Positions 47,743 through 56,012 of a stretch of DNA of 64,000 nucleotides are shown piece after piece. The position numbers and the translations under genes are program-made. This stretch comes from an uncultured Oceanospirillaceae bacterium (GTDB lineage: Bacteria > Pseudomonadota > Gammaproteobacteria > Pseudomonadales > Balneatricaceae), in NCBI GenBank assembly GCA_913057435.1, contig CAJXNY010000015.1, positions 37,580-101,579 of the forward strand, in the 5' to 3' direction. Numbering within the stretch: the stretch's first letter is position 1; each line of letters starts with the position of its first letter. The notes beneath the pieces are model-generated. The model had not been told where the DNA came from. It saw nothing but the letters and a program-made list of their open reading frames with translations, and did no database searches.

Positions 47743-48570
47743 ATGCCCGCCACCCAGCAATTTTACCGCTCTGCTGAACTGCCCTGGCTGGAAATTCGCC
47801 ATAGCGCCAACAGTGCAAGCTGCTTTGACCCCCACACACATAGCACCCACTCCATCGGCTGCCTGCTTGAAGGCCAGAGTTACTTTCACTATCGCGACCA
47901 GAAGCGCACCTGCAGCACCCAGCAACTGTGCCTGATTAACGCTGATGAAGTGCATGCATGCCGTCCCGATACCGAACAGGGCTGGCGCTATCTGATGCTA
48001 TATATTGAGCCGCAGTGGCTAACCGGGCTGTTTAACGAAGGCGCGGAACCCGGCAATCAGCCGTTGCGATTCAAGCAGCCTCAATTGACAAGCCCGTCCC
48101 TGAGCCAGCAATTTATTCAAAACTGCATCCAGCTGACCCAGCTCGGTGGGTTGATACAGCAGGAACAACTCGCCACCCTGCTCTCCACACTCTGCCAGCA
48201 AGACAGCAGAGCACCAGACAGACCCCAAACACTACACCGCCCAGCGCTGCAACGAACCGCCGAATATATCCGCGCTCATTATCAGCAAAGCCTCAGCCTG
48301 ACCGAGCTGGCCCACATAAGCGGCCTCAGCCCCAGTCACCTGCAACGCAGCTTCCGCCAGCATTTCGGCGTCAGCCCGGCACACTTTCAACACCAGTGCC
48401 GCATCAACGACGCCTGCCAGCGCCTGCGCCAGCAACAACCGATCAGTGAAGTTGCCGCCGCCACCGGCTATGCCGACCAGAGCCACCTGTATCGCTGGTT
48501 CCGCCGCTTTATCGATACCACACCCCGCCAGTACAGTAAGGCACGGCCACTTTCTTTGAAACTGACCTGA
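47743..48570 (+). CDS. AraC-family regulator (275 aa)
   Basis: The ATG at 47743 follows CAGGATT. The N-terminal AraC_binding cupin (about 10-160) has 'HTHSTHSIGCLLEGQSYFHY' and 'LCLINADEVHACRPD'. The C-terminal double HTH (about 175-270) has 'SLTELAHISGLSPSHLQRSF' and 'ISEVAAATGYADQSHLYRWF'. Such regulators often lie beside azlCD-type amino-acid exporters and the gene converges on azlD with only four bases between, so it may control azlCD; its inducer is unknown. Confidence 0.9.
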   Translation: MPATQQFYRSAELPWLEIRHSANSASCFDPHTHSTHSIGCLLEGQSYFHYRDQKRTCSTQQLCLINADEVHACRPDTEQGWRYLMLYIEPQWLTGLFNEGAEPGNQPLRFKQPQLTSPSLSQQFIQNCIQLTQLGGLIQQEQLATLLSTLCQQDSRAPDRPQTLHRPALQRTAEYIRAHYQQSLSLTELAHISGLSPSHLQRSFRQHFGVSPAHFQHQCRINDACQRLRQQQPISEVAAATGYADQSHLYRWFRRFIDTTPRQYSKARPLSLKLT

Positions 48571-48574
48571 TGCC

Positions 48575-48895
48575 CTAAAACCCCAGCCCAAACCTCAGTA
48601 CCATAAAGCACAGCATCCCCGCCACAATAGTGGTCAGCAGATCTTTACGCACCAGCGCCACCAGCGCGGCAAACAGCCCGGCCAGCAGCCAGGGGTTACG
48701 CCAGCTCAGCCACAGCTCGCCCTGGGGGATCAGCACCGCTGGAACAATGATGGCCGTCAGCACCACTGGCGGAACAAAACCCAGCCCGGTACTGAGCCAG
48801 GGCGGAAAGCGCACTCGCCCGGCCATCGCAAACAGCACATAACGCACACTGAAAGTCACCAGAAACATACCGAGGATCAGCACGACTTCATTCAC
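48575..48895 (-). CDS. azlD: AzlD family branched-chain amino-acid exporter subunit (106 aa)
   Basis: 106 residues, about four membrane helices ('VVLILGMFLVTFSVRYVLFA', 'FVPPVVLTAIIVPAVLI', 'WLLAGLFAALVALVRKDLL', 'TIVAGMLCFMVLRFGL'). The motif 'F.P..VL.AI..P' is typical of AzlD, the small partner of AzlC. It overlaps azlC by four bases. Confidence 0.92.
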   Translation of the reverse strand: MNEVVLILGMFLVTFSVRYVLFAMAGRVRFPPWLSTGLGFVPPVVLTAIIVPAVLIPQGELWLSWRNPWLLAGLFAALVALVRKDLLTTIVAGMLCFMVLRFGLGF

Positions 48896-49647
48896 AGCGT
48901 CACCTCCAGTGTTGCCGTTTTACGCTGCTTTAGCATATGCAGCGACAGACCCGTAGCAATTCCGCACAACGCAGCCACAATCAGGCCCAGCTTATGGGGC
49001 AGGCCCACCGTAGCCATCGCCATTGTGCCGGACACAATCACCGCCGCCCACATCGGTGTGTTACGCAGATAGGGCACCACCATGCCAATAAACGTGACTG
49101 ACATGGCGAAATCCAGTCCCCACTGGGTCATATCCGGGAACAGTTCTCCCAGGCCGACACCCAGCGCCGTACAAAGCACCCAGTTGCTATACATGGCTAT
49201 CATTGACCCCAGATAAAACCAGTGCGCATGGCTCAGATCACTGTTACCCAGATACCGGCTGCTCACCGCCGCGAAGGTTTCGTCGGTCAGTCCGAACGCC
49301 ATCAGCATCCGCCAGCGCTGTGGCAGATGCCGCACCTTTGGCACCAGATTGGCGGCATACAACAGGTGGCGCAGATTAACCACAAAGGTGGTGGCGATAA
49401 TCACCGGAACCGCTGCCCCGGCGGCCATCAGCCCCAGCGCTATAAACTGGCTGGAGCCAGCAAAAACAATCAGCGACATCGCCAGCGCACCCAGCGCCGA
49501 CAGGCCACTGGGCTCTGCCAGGGTACCAAAAATAATGCCGAACGGAATCGCTCCCACAATGAGCGGTAAGGTGGCTTTGGCACCCGCCAGAAACTCTGCC
49601 CAACGTGACGCCTTCGCCTCACCCTTTACACAAGACTGTACAGTCAT
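48892..49647 (-). CDS. azlC: AzlC family branched-chain amino-acid exporter (251 aa)
   Basis: The start at 49647 (MTVQSCVKGEAKASRWAEFL) follows AAAGGTG. 251 residues with about seven membrane helices; 'PLIVGAIPFGIIFGTLAEPS', 'LIVFAGSSQFIALGLMAAGA' and 'VVNLRHLLYAANLVPKVRHL' are AzlC signatures. With AzlD it forms the LIV-E type exporter. It starts 18 bases after the GNAT gene ends and may be cotranscribed with it. Confidence 0.93.
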   Translation of the reverse strand: MTVQSCVKGEAKASRWAEFLAGAKATLPLIVGAIPFGIIFGTLAEPSGLSALGALAMSLIVFAGSSQFIALGLMAAGAAVPVIIATTFVVNLRHLLYAANLVPKVRHLPQRWRMLMAFGLTDETFAAVSSRYLGNSDLSHAHWFYLGSMIAMYSNWVLCTALGVGLGELFPDMTQWGLDFAMSVTFIGMVVPYLRNTPMWAAVIVSGTMAMATVGLPHKLGLIVAALCGIATGLSLHMLKQRKTATLEVTL

Positions 49648-49664
49648 ACTTTCACCTTTCTCTG

Positions 49665-50624
49665 TCACAGCGCCAGCTGCATGTACACATCAGACCGCGG
49701 ATAGATAGATTTCCCCTGCGGATGGGGTACCGATGCAAAACCCAGGTTCTGATAAAGCTGCATGGCACGTTCAAGCTTGCTGGCCGTTTCCAGGTACACC
49801 TGCCGGGCACCCAGTTCACGGGCCTTGTTCAAGGCTGTCAGCAAGAGTTCCCGACCAACCCCTAGCCCCTGACTGTCGTGCTCAACACCCATTTTTGAGA
49901 TTTCATACTGTTCAGCGCTGTGCCGCGCCAGTGCAACACAGCCCACCACCTGACCATTATTGATGGCAAACCAGATATAGCCGCCTCGCGCCAGGTAATA
50001 GCCCTCTGGATTCTCCAGTGCCTGCTGATCCTGTGTGGTCAGCTCACCCTGAAAATATCGCTCCAGCCAGTCACGGTTCAGCACATCAAAATAGCCACGC
50101 AGCTCAGCCTGCCAGGGCACCACGGTGAAGCCTTCCAGCTGCTGACGCCGAGCCAGCCGCTGCAATACCGGCTGCACAAACCCGGCTTTATCCACTAACA
50201 CTTCAAATTCGGTTAATGCAGCCAACAGAGGCTGTTGCTGCTGTGCCTGCAGCTGATCCAGGTGTGTTTTTATCTCCGCCCAGATCGGCCGAATATCCAG
50301 CAGCAGCTGCTCACTCTGTGTTGTTAATGCCAACAGCTGGCGGCGCTCGTCCGCTGGGTCCGAAGTTTTGCTCAGCCAGCCCTGAGCCAGCATATTTCGA
50401 GCAATTTTGCTGACCGCCGGATGACTGACCCCCAGCAACTGAGAAGCACCGGTGACCGACATCGGCCCTTCACTGTGCAACAGGTTAAACAGGGGGAAAA
50501 ATGTCGGATGCAGCGGAATGCCCCGCGCCTGATAAATCTCCACTACATCGGCTATCAGCCGGTCGGACAACCGACGTAACCGACTGCCCAACGACAGACT
50601 GCCAAAACGCTGCATATGATCCAT
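49665..50624 (-). CDS. MarR-GNAT fusion protein (319 aa)
   Basis: Start at 50624 (MDHMQRFGSLSLGSRLRRLS). The N-terminal MarR winged helix (about 10-145) has 'MSVTGASQLLGVSHPAVSKI' and 'LSKTSDPADERRQLLALT'. The C-terminal GNAT acetyltransferase (about 165-315) has 'ISKMGVEHDSQGLGVGREL' (acetyl-CoA loop) and 'VYLETASKLERAMQLYQNLG'. This fusion is a known architecture. A palindrome just upstream is a probable autoregulatory operator; acetylation substrate unknown. Confidence 0.9.
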   Translation of the reverse strand: MDHMQRFGSLSLGSRLRRLSDRLIADVVEIYQARGIPLHPTFFPLFNLLHSEGPMSVTGASQLLGVSHPAVSKIARNMLAQGWLSKTSDPADERRQLLALTTQSEQLLLDIRPIWAEIKTHLDQLQAQQQQPLLAALTEFEVLVDKAGFVQPVLQRLARRQQLEGFTVVPWQAELRGYFDVLNRDWLERYFQGELTTQDQQALENPEGYYLARGGYIWFAINNGQVVGCVALARHSAEQYEISKMGVEHDSQGLGVGRELLLTALNKARELGARQVYLETASKLERAMQLYQNLGFASVPHPQGKSIYPRSDVYMQLAL

Positions 50625-50649
50625 AACACACCAAAATAAAACCAATTAC

Positions 50650-50661
50650 GTAACTGGTTAC
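50650..50661. promoter_or_regulatory. Palindromic operator upstream of the MarR-GNAT gene
   Basis: GTAACTGGTTAC has perfect five-base arms and lies 26 bases upstream of the start codon, within the expected promoter. MarR proteins commonly bind such short palindromes. Confidence 0.5.
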
Positions 50662-50706
50662 ACAATATAGCGAAACAATATCTGAAAAGAAACCGGCCAC
50701 CCTTAC

Positions 50707-52959
50707 TTATTCAGTACTGGCGACGTACTCAGCCTGCTGCGCCATCGCTTCACAGCGCCAGCCCAGCTCCTGCAACCACTCTGCACTCACCTGAGAAGGA
50801 TTAACTGGGCGGCTATATAAAAAGCCCTGCACCATATCGCAATTCAGCCCCTGCAGAATATGCTCAACCTCTTCTCCTTCCACGCCTTCAGCAATAACAC
50901 GCATCCCCAGACTGTGGCCCAGGCGGGTCGCGGCATTCACAATCTGCAGGCTGCTACTGTTATCGGCCAGATCCAGCACAAATTCCTGCGCCAGCTTCAG
51001 CGTCTCAACGGGTAGCTGTTTCAGATACAACAGCGACGAGAAGCCCGTACCAAAGTCATCAATAGAGAAACGAATACCCTGCGCAGACAGCTCATCCAGG
51101 GTATTGCGAACATCTTCATCTTCACCCATAAACAGGGTTTCCGTAATTTCCAGCTCAAGTGCACTGGCCGGTAAACTCGTTTCAGCCAGTACCGCCATGA
51201 CTTTGCGGGCAAAATCAGCATCTGCAAACTGACGCACCGACACATTTACGGCAACATACTCAAAATCCAGCCCCTGATTACGCCAGCGCGCTGCCTGATA
51301 GCAGGCGGTTTTCAGCACCCAGTCGCCTAACGCTGAAATCAGCCCGGTACGCTCAGCCAGAGGGATAAAATCACAGGGCGCAACACGCCCCCGTTCCGGA
51401 TGCTGCCAGCGCACCAGAGCCTCAAACCCCACCACTTTATGCTGGTGCAGATCAAGCTGTGGCTGATATTCCAGAAACAGCTGATCATGTTCAATAGCCA
51501 GTGCCAGCTGCTCCTTCCAGAGCTGATCCTGAATATCGTTCTGGCCCATACTCACGTCATAACGCAAAAAGCCACCACGCTGATTGCCTTTAGCATGTTT
51601 AAGAGCGACCTCTACTTGCTGCAGCGCCAGCTCGGCGCGCTCCAGCGGTCGCTCAACCACCACGACACCGCACGTGGCAGAGACGACCTGTACAGAACGG
51701 TCTGCCAGCACCATGGGCCGACGTATCTCGCGGACCAGCTGGTCCAGCAGCGAATCTTGCGGCAAGTCAGCCACAGGAAACAGTACTGCAAACTCATCGC
51801 CGCCCAGCCTGGCAACCGTCATATGCGCCGGTAAAAATGCTGCCAGCCGTTGCGCCAGGTGCCGTAGTAATTCATTACCAATATGCTGTCCCCAGAGTTC
51901 ATTCTTAATCCTGAACTGGTCCAGCCCCAGCAGCACCAGCGCATAGGGCTGCTGCGTTTTATGCGCTTTATCCAGCGCCTGAAGGAAACCAGGCCGGTTT
52001 AGCAAACCGGTGGTCGCATCGTGATAAGCCAAAAAGCTCAGCTGGGACTCTGCCTCGTAGCGTTGACGGATTTCCCGCTTGAGTGAACGGTTCCACCAGA
52101 ACAGCCCCGCAGCAATCACCAGCGCGACGGCGGTCAGCAGCCAGGTCAGCGAACCCTTGATCCGCTCCAGATCAACGCGAGCTTTATCTGCCGGACGATT
52201 CCAGCGCTGCTCAATCGCTTCTACCTGGGCAGGTGGAAGACTATCCAGCCCTTTCTGCAGAAGCTGGGTCAGTATTGGCCAGTCATTACGTGCCCCTAAC
52301 GAGATCGCGTAATCATAGCCAAGCGGGCCAACCAGGGTAATATTTGGCAGTCCGGCTTCAAACACGTGCTTATAAGCTGATGCCGCCGTCGCACCAACAC
52401 CGTCAACCTGACCTGCCGCCAGCAGGTTAAACGCCTCGCGGGACGAGTGCGTTGGCGTAAGCTTTATTGATGGATAGTTCTTACTAACATATTCAGCAAC
52501 CGCCGTGCCGGACGTTACCGCGAAGGATTTATCCGAAAAGTAGGTCAGGTTGTTATTCTGCTCATCCCCTTTACGCACAAATATATTATTACTGACGTAA
52601 TTATAAGGGCTTGTAAATGAGAGGAACTGTTCTCGACCAGGGGTGCGGGAGGCGGCATAAACGAGATCAATTTTTCGCGCCCGAGCCTGACGCATCATCT
52701 CACCATAGCTGCCAAGCAACACACGTTCGAACTTTATGCCTAACACGTTTTCAACAGCATCCAGGTATTCAATGGCCAGCCCTTCAAGCTGGCCCTGAGC
52801 ATTCAGGTAAGCCTGCTGCGGTGGAACTTCAGCGATCCCGACCCGCAGGCTGTCACGGTGCTGCTGCAACCACAACGCCTCAGCATCAGTTAAGGGCTCA
52901 ACGGCCCCTGCTGCCACTCTGGAAAAAAACAGGAAAACAAGAACAAAACGGATCAGCAC
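50707..52959 (-). CDS. Periplasmic-sensor GGDEF-EAL protein (750 aa)
   Basis: A GTG at 52959 behind CAGGG is preferred; a TTG at 52980 is the alternative. An N-terminal signal segment is followed by a type-3 solute-binding domain (about 25-255, 'SLRVGIAEVPPQQAYLNAQG', 'AGQVDGVGATAASAYKHVFE'), one membrane helix ('LTWLLTAVALVIAAGLFWW'), a GGDEF domain with intact 'ARLGGDEFAVLF' and an EAL domain with intact 'GFEALVRWQHPERG' and 'SIDDFGTGFSSLLYL'. Both c-di-GMP synthesis and hydrolysis motifs are present. The sensed ligand is probably an amino acid or similar small molecule. Confidence 0.93.
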   Translation of the reverse strand: MLIRFVLVFLFFSRVAAGAVEPLTDAEALWLQQHRDSLRVGIAEVPPQQAYLNAQGQLEGLAIEYLDAVENVLGIKFERVLLGSYGEMMRQARARKIDLVYAASRTPGREQFLSFTSPYNYVSNNIFVRKGDEQNNNLTYFSDKSFAVTSGTAVAEYVSKNYPSIKLTPTHSSREAFNLLAAGQVDGVGATAASAYKHVFEAGLPNITLVGPLGYDYAISLGARNDWPILTQLLQKGLDSLPPAQVEAIEQRWNRPADKARVDLERIKGSLTWLLTAVALVIAAGLFWWNRSLKREIRQRYEAESQLSFLAYHDATTGLLNRPGFLQALDKAHKTQQPYALVLLGLDQFRIKNELWGQHIGNELLRHLAQRLAAFLPAHMTVARLGGDEFAVLFPVADLPQDSLLDQLVREIRRPMVLADRSVQVVSATCGVVVVERPLERAELALQQVEVALKHAKGNQRGGFLRYDVSMGQNDIQDQLWKEQLALAIEHDQLFLEYQPQLDLHQHKVVGFEALVRWQHPERGRVAPCDFIPLAERTGLISALGDWVLKTACYQAARWRNQGLDFEYVAVNVSVRQFADADFARKVMAVLAETSLPASALELEITETLFMGEDEDVRNTLDELSAQGIRFSIDDFGTGFSSLLYLKQLPVETLKLAQEFVLDLADNSSSLQIVNAATRLGHSLGMRVIAEGVEGEEVEHILQGLNCDMVQGFLYSRPVNPSQVSAEWLQELGWRCEAMAQQAEYVASTE

Positions 52960-53093
52960 TACTGTACCCTGGCCACTCAATTTGAGTGGTTATTATACGA
53001 ATAAGACTACCCGGTTATAACCATTAATCTCGTGTTCTCGCTATATATTGATGTGACACATGAAGTTACACCAGGCATCAGAGGCACATAGAC

Positions 53094-53219
53094 TCAACCA
53101 AAGAACCCGGACAGGCTTTGCCAGGCAAAAAAGCCCAGTAATAGCAGCATCACCAAAATGACACGCGTGATCAGGCAGCGGCGACAGTATTTCTTTTTTC
53201 GGCGCGAGACACCGGCCAT
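53094..53219 (-). CDS. Small membrane protein downstream of the SUI1-family gene (41 aa)
   Basis: ATG at 53219, one base after the upstream stop, opens MAGVSRRKKKYCRRCLITRV and continues into a membrane helix 'VILVMLLLLGFFAWQSL', ending 'SGFFG'. The basic Cys-containing cytoplasmic start and single helix, tight coupling and the G-rich SD overlapping the upstream gene end support coding. No family is recognised. Confidence 0.6.
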   Translation of the reverse strand: MAGVSRRKKKYCRRCLITRVILVMLLLLGFFAWQSLSGFFG

Positions 53220-53220
53220 A

Positions 53221-53598
53221 TCAGCCCCCCGCCAGTTTGACGGTAAAGCCCAGCTTTTCCAGCAACGTTTTTAGCGCCTCCCGATGATCGCCCTGAATCT
53301 CCAGCACACCTTCTTTGACGCTGCCGCCGGTACCGCAGACTTTTTTCATCTGCTTAAGTAAATCTTTCAGCTCTTTCTCAGACTTAGCAATGCCCGTCAG
53401 TGTCGTTACCCCTTTGCCTTTGCGACCCGAGGTTTCACGACGAATGCGCACCACACCATCCAGTGAGGCCAGCCGTTGCTGTTCTGCCAGCACATCACAA
53501 ATACAGGCATCCAGTGCTTTCTCGCACTCAGGGCACAGGCGACCATGCTCTGTGGAAAACACCAATCCACCCAGTTGATCACTTAAAGACTTCGCCAT
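53221..53598 (-). CDS. yciH: SUI1/eIF1-like translation factor, YciH type (125 aa)
   Basis: 125 residues. 'CPECEKALDACICDVLAEQQ' is a zinc-knuckle-like start. The SUI1 fold follows: 'VVRIRRETSGRKGKGVTTLT', 'ELKDLLKQMKKVCGTGGSVK' and 'LEIQGDHREALKTLLEKLGF'. The family resembles eukaryotic eIF1 and may act in start-codon fidelity or stress. It is downstream of dgt on the same strand. Confidence 0.93.
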   Translation of the reverse strand: MAKSLSDQLGGLVFSTEHGRLCPECEKALDACICDVLAEQQRLASLDGVVRIRRETSGRKGKGVTTLTGIAKSEKELKDLLKQMKKVCGTGGSVKEGVLEIQGDHREALKTLLEKLGFTVKLAGG

Positions 53599-53630
53599 AC
53601 CAGACCACTCCTCAGACTCTACATGCTATT

Positions 53631-54947
53631 TCAGTTCAACCCACCGATCTGGCGGGCCAGATACGCGGCGTAATTGTCTGTCATCCCGCTGATAAAATCG
53701 AGCGCACGCATATAGGCATGATACAAAGAGTCGTCAACAGCCGGACAGTGTATGCCCATCAGGCTGATAATTTTCTGACTGCGATAACTCAGCGGGCCAT
53801 CCTGCTGCTGATGCTCGTAGACAGCGTCACAAAAAGCCTCAAGCAGGACACCAAGAGTGCTATAGGCCCCAACTTCCAGCTCGGTTTTGCGGGTATCCGG
53901 AAACACGCGCTCGCGCGCCAGCGTTTTCGCCATCGCCAGCCCATCCCGCACGGCGGGGTCACCATCGCGCAGCAGCTCACCCTGATATTCGCCCGCCATA
54001 ATCTGCACGTAATTGGTCATAAACACGCTAATCGCCGAGCCGACCATCGACTCCATCGCCCGGCCCCGCAATGCAGAGATCTTGCGTCGTGCCGAGGCCC
54101 CCGACGCCAGCACCGGGTCATCAGCCGCGTCAACCCCTGCCAGCGCCAGCAAAACTGGCTGCACATCAGCAAAGCTAAGAATACTTAACTCAATGGCATC
54201 TTCCAGATCCATGATGGCATAGCAGATGTCGTCAGCCGCCTCCATCAAATAACACAGCGGATGACGGCACCAGCGCTGCTCACCTCGCTCAATCAGGCCC
54301 AGCTGTGCCGCCAGCCGCTGCAGAATATCCAGCTCCGTCTGATAGCAGCTGAATTTACCTTTATCGCCCGCATCCACTGAGGTCCATGGATATTTAAGCA
54401 AGGTGCCCAAGGTCGGCGAGGTTAGTCGCAGACCACCTGAAAACAGATTATTCTCGATTCGAGTAACCACCCGAAAGCCCTGGGCATTGCCCTCAAAGGT
54501 TTCCAGATCCGTACGTTCAGCCGTAGATAACGCGGCCAGCATTGGCTGCGCGCGGTTACGGCGGAACCAGTCGCGGATGGCATATTCCCCGGCATGACCA
54601 AACGGCGGATTGCCAATATCATGCGCCAGGCAGGCGGACTGCACGATGGTGCCCAGATCATGAGGCCCCACCCAGTGCGGTAACTGATCGGTGATCAACT
54701 CCCCCACCCGAATTCCAAGGCTACGCCCGACACTGCCCACTTCGATCGAATGGGTAAGCCGGGTATGAATATGGTCATTCTCGGCCATCGGGTGCACCTG
54801 GGTTTTGCGCCCGAGCCGCCGGAATGCACTGGAGAATATAATGCGGTCATGGTCTTTGTGGAAATGACTGCGGCCAATCTCCTGCGGGGTAATGTGCTCG
54901 TGGCCATACCGCTTGGTTGTCAGTAATCGCTGCCAGTTCATTGCCAT
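53631..54947 (-). CDS. dgt: Deoxyguanosinetriphosphate triphosphohydrolase-like protein (438 aa)
   Basis: 438 residues. HD-domain metal motifs: 'HTRLTHSIEVGSVGRSLGIR', 'CLAHDIGNPPFGHAGEYAIR', and 'LMEAADDICYAIMDLEDAIE'. This is the dNTPase family that removes triphosphate from dGTP and related nucleotides. SD GGAGGCG fixes the start at 54947. Confidence 0.93.
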   Translation of the reverse strand: MAMNWQRLLTTKRYGHEHITPQEIGRSHFHKDHDRIIFSSAFRRLGRKTQVHPMAENDHIHTRLTHSIEVGSVGRSLGIRVGELITDQLPHWVGPHDLGTIVQSACLAHDIGNPPFGHAGEYAIRDWFRRNRAQPMLAALSTAERTDLETFEGNAQGFRVVTRIENNLFSGGLRLTSPTLGTLLKYPWTSVDAGDKGKFSCYQTELDILQRLAAQLGLIERGEQRWCRHPLCYLMEAADDICYAIMDLEDAIELSILSFADVQPVLLALAGVDAADDPVLASGASARRKISALRGRAMESMVGSAISVFMTNYVQIMAGEYQGELLRDGDPAVRDGLAMAKTLARERVFPDTRKTELEVGAYSTLGVLLEAFCDAVYEHQQQDGPLSYRSQKIISLMGIHCPAVDDSLYHAYMRALDFISGMTDNYAAYLARQIGGLN

Positions 54948-55155
54948 TGGATCGCCTCCAGATCACGAAAATAAATTACTACAAATCAGTATTCGTCGGC
55001 TGTTTAGGCCGGGTCTTAAGGCATTTTCCCCACAATATGCTAATTCTTTAGATAGCGGCTAACGCTTGTCCGAACAAGCACTAGCAGAGTCCATGACTCA
55101 ACACCGGTTATCAGTACCCGTATTAAAATCCGCGACAGCCATCAGGTTAATTTTC

Positions 55156-55929
55156 ATGAAGCTATCGAAAATACAGTCCCGTTTTACTGAAGCAATCACC
55201 CGGAAAGACCCATCAATCCTGCTCAGCCCATCGGTTGAACTGGAATTTGAACCCGAACAGAGCCAGGCCATCTATCTGGACGATAACGTAAATAGTGGCC
55301 GGGACGCCCTCATTCAGACCTTCCCAGTGACCCGTCGACTGGTTGGCGAGGAGTATTTTCAGACCCTGTCCGAGGAATACTGCCGTAACTACCCAGCCGA
55401 GTCGGATGACATGCTGCGCTTTGGTGACCGCTTTCCACTACTGCTGCTAAAACTCAGCATAGAGCGTCGAGAGCTGGACAAGCTACGTTTTTTACCCGAA
55501 CTGGCACGGCTGGAGTGGCTGATTCAATCGGCCTACTTCGCTGACAGAGACACTAACTTCGATTTCGATGCGCTGGCCTCAGTCCCCATGACGGCACAGC
55601 CGCATATCATCTTCACCCTCAGCCACGCCCTGAGTCTGATGTTCAGTGACTGGCCAGTATTTGAAATTTGGCGTGCCCATCAGCAAGCTATGGATCCACA
55701 GAATCAGCTGAGCCTTGATGGCGGCAAAGAGTGGCTTTGCATATACCGTGAGGCAGAAAAACCCGTGGTGGAGGTGGTTCCCCATGAAATCGCATCGGTT
55801 CTAGGCGAAATGATGCAGGGCCACTGCCTGGGAGAACTGGCCGGTCACTGCTCCGAAATTGATCACTACCTGCCAGAGATGGTACGCCACGGCTGGCTCA
55901 GCGGCTTCTACCTCGATCAGGCGGCCTGA
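55156..55929 (+). CDS. DUF2063 (HvfC/BufC N-terminal) family protein (257 aa)
   Basis: The start at 55156 (MKLSKIQSRFTEAITRKDPS) matches where the family begins; earlier in-frame starts add an unrelated segment. 'SGRDALIQTFPVTRRLVGEE', 'YFQTLSEEYCRNYPAESDDM' and 'ARLEWLIQSAYFA' match the DUF2063 domain. This family is normally encoded beside an MNIO (DUF692) enzyme that makes copper- or oxazole-modified peptides. Neither the enzyme nor the peptide is nearby, so here it is an orphan. It is divergent from dgt. Confidence 0.82.
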   Translation: MKLSKIQSRFTEAITRKDPSILLSPSVELEFEPEQSQAIYLDDNVNSGRDALIQTFPVTRRLVGEEYFQTLSEEYCRNYPAESDDMLRFGDRFPLLLLKLSIERRELDKLRFLPELARLEWLIQSAYFADRDTNFDFDALASVPMTAQPHIIFTLSHALSLMFSDWPVFEIWRAHQQAMDPQNQLSLDGGKEWLCIYREAEKPVVEVVPHEIASVLGEMMQGHCLGELAGHCSEIDHYLPEMVRHGWLSGFYLDQAA

Positions 55930-55936
55930 ACCTAAA

Positions 55937-55957
55937 ATGCGGGCCACAGGCCCGCAT
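55937..55957 (-). terminator. Terminator after the histidine kinase gene
   Basis: ATGCGGGCC, ACA loop, GGCCCGCAT: nine perfect pairs, followed by TTTT on the minus strand. It lies between the convergent DUF2063 and kinase genes and could serve both. Confidence 0.7.
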
Positions 55958-56012
55958 CAGGAGAGGAAGAACACATAACGTATTTGGCCGCAGGGCTCTT
56001 TATATAACAGCC

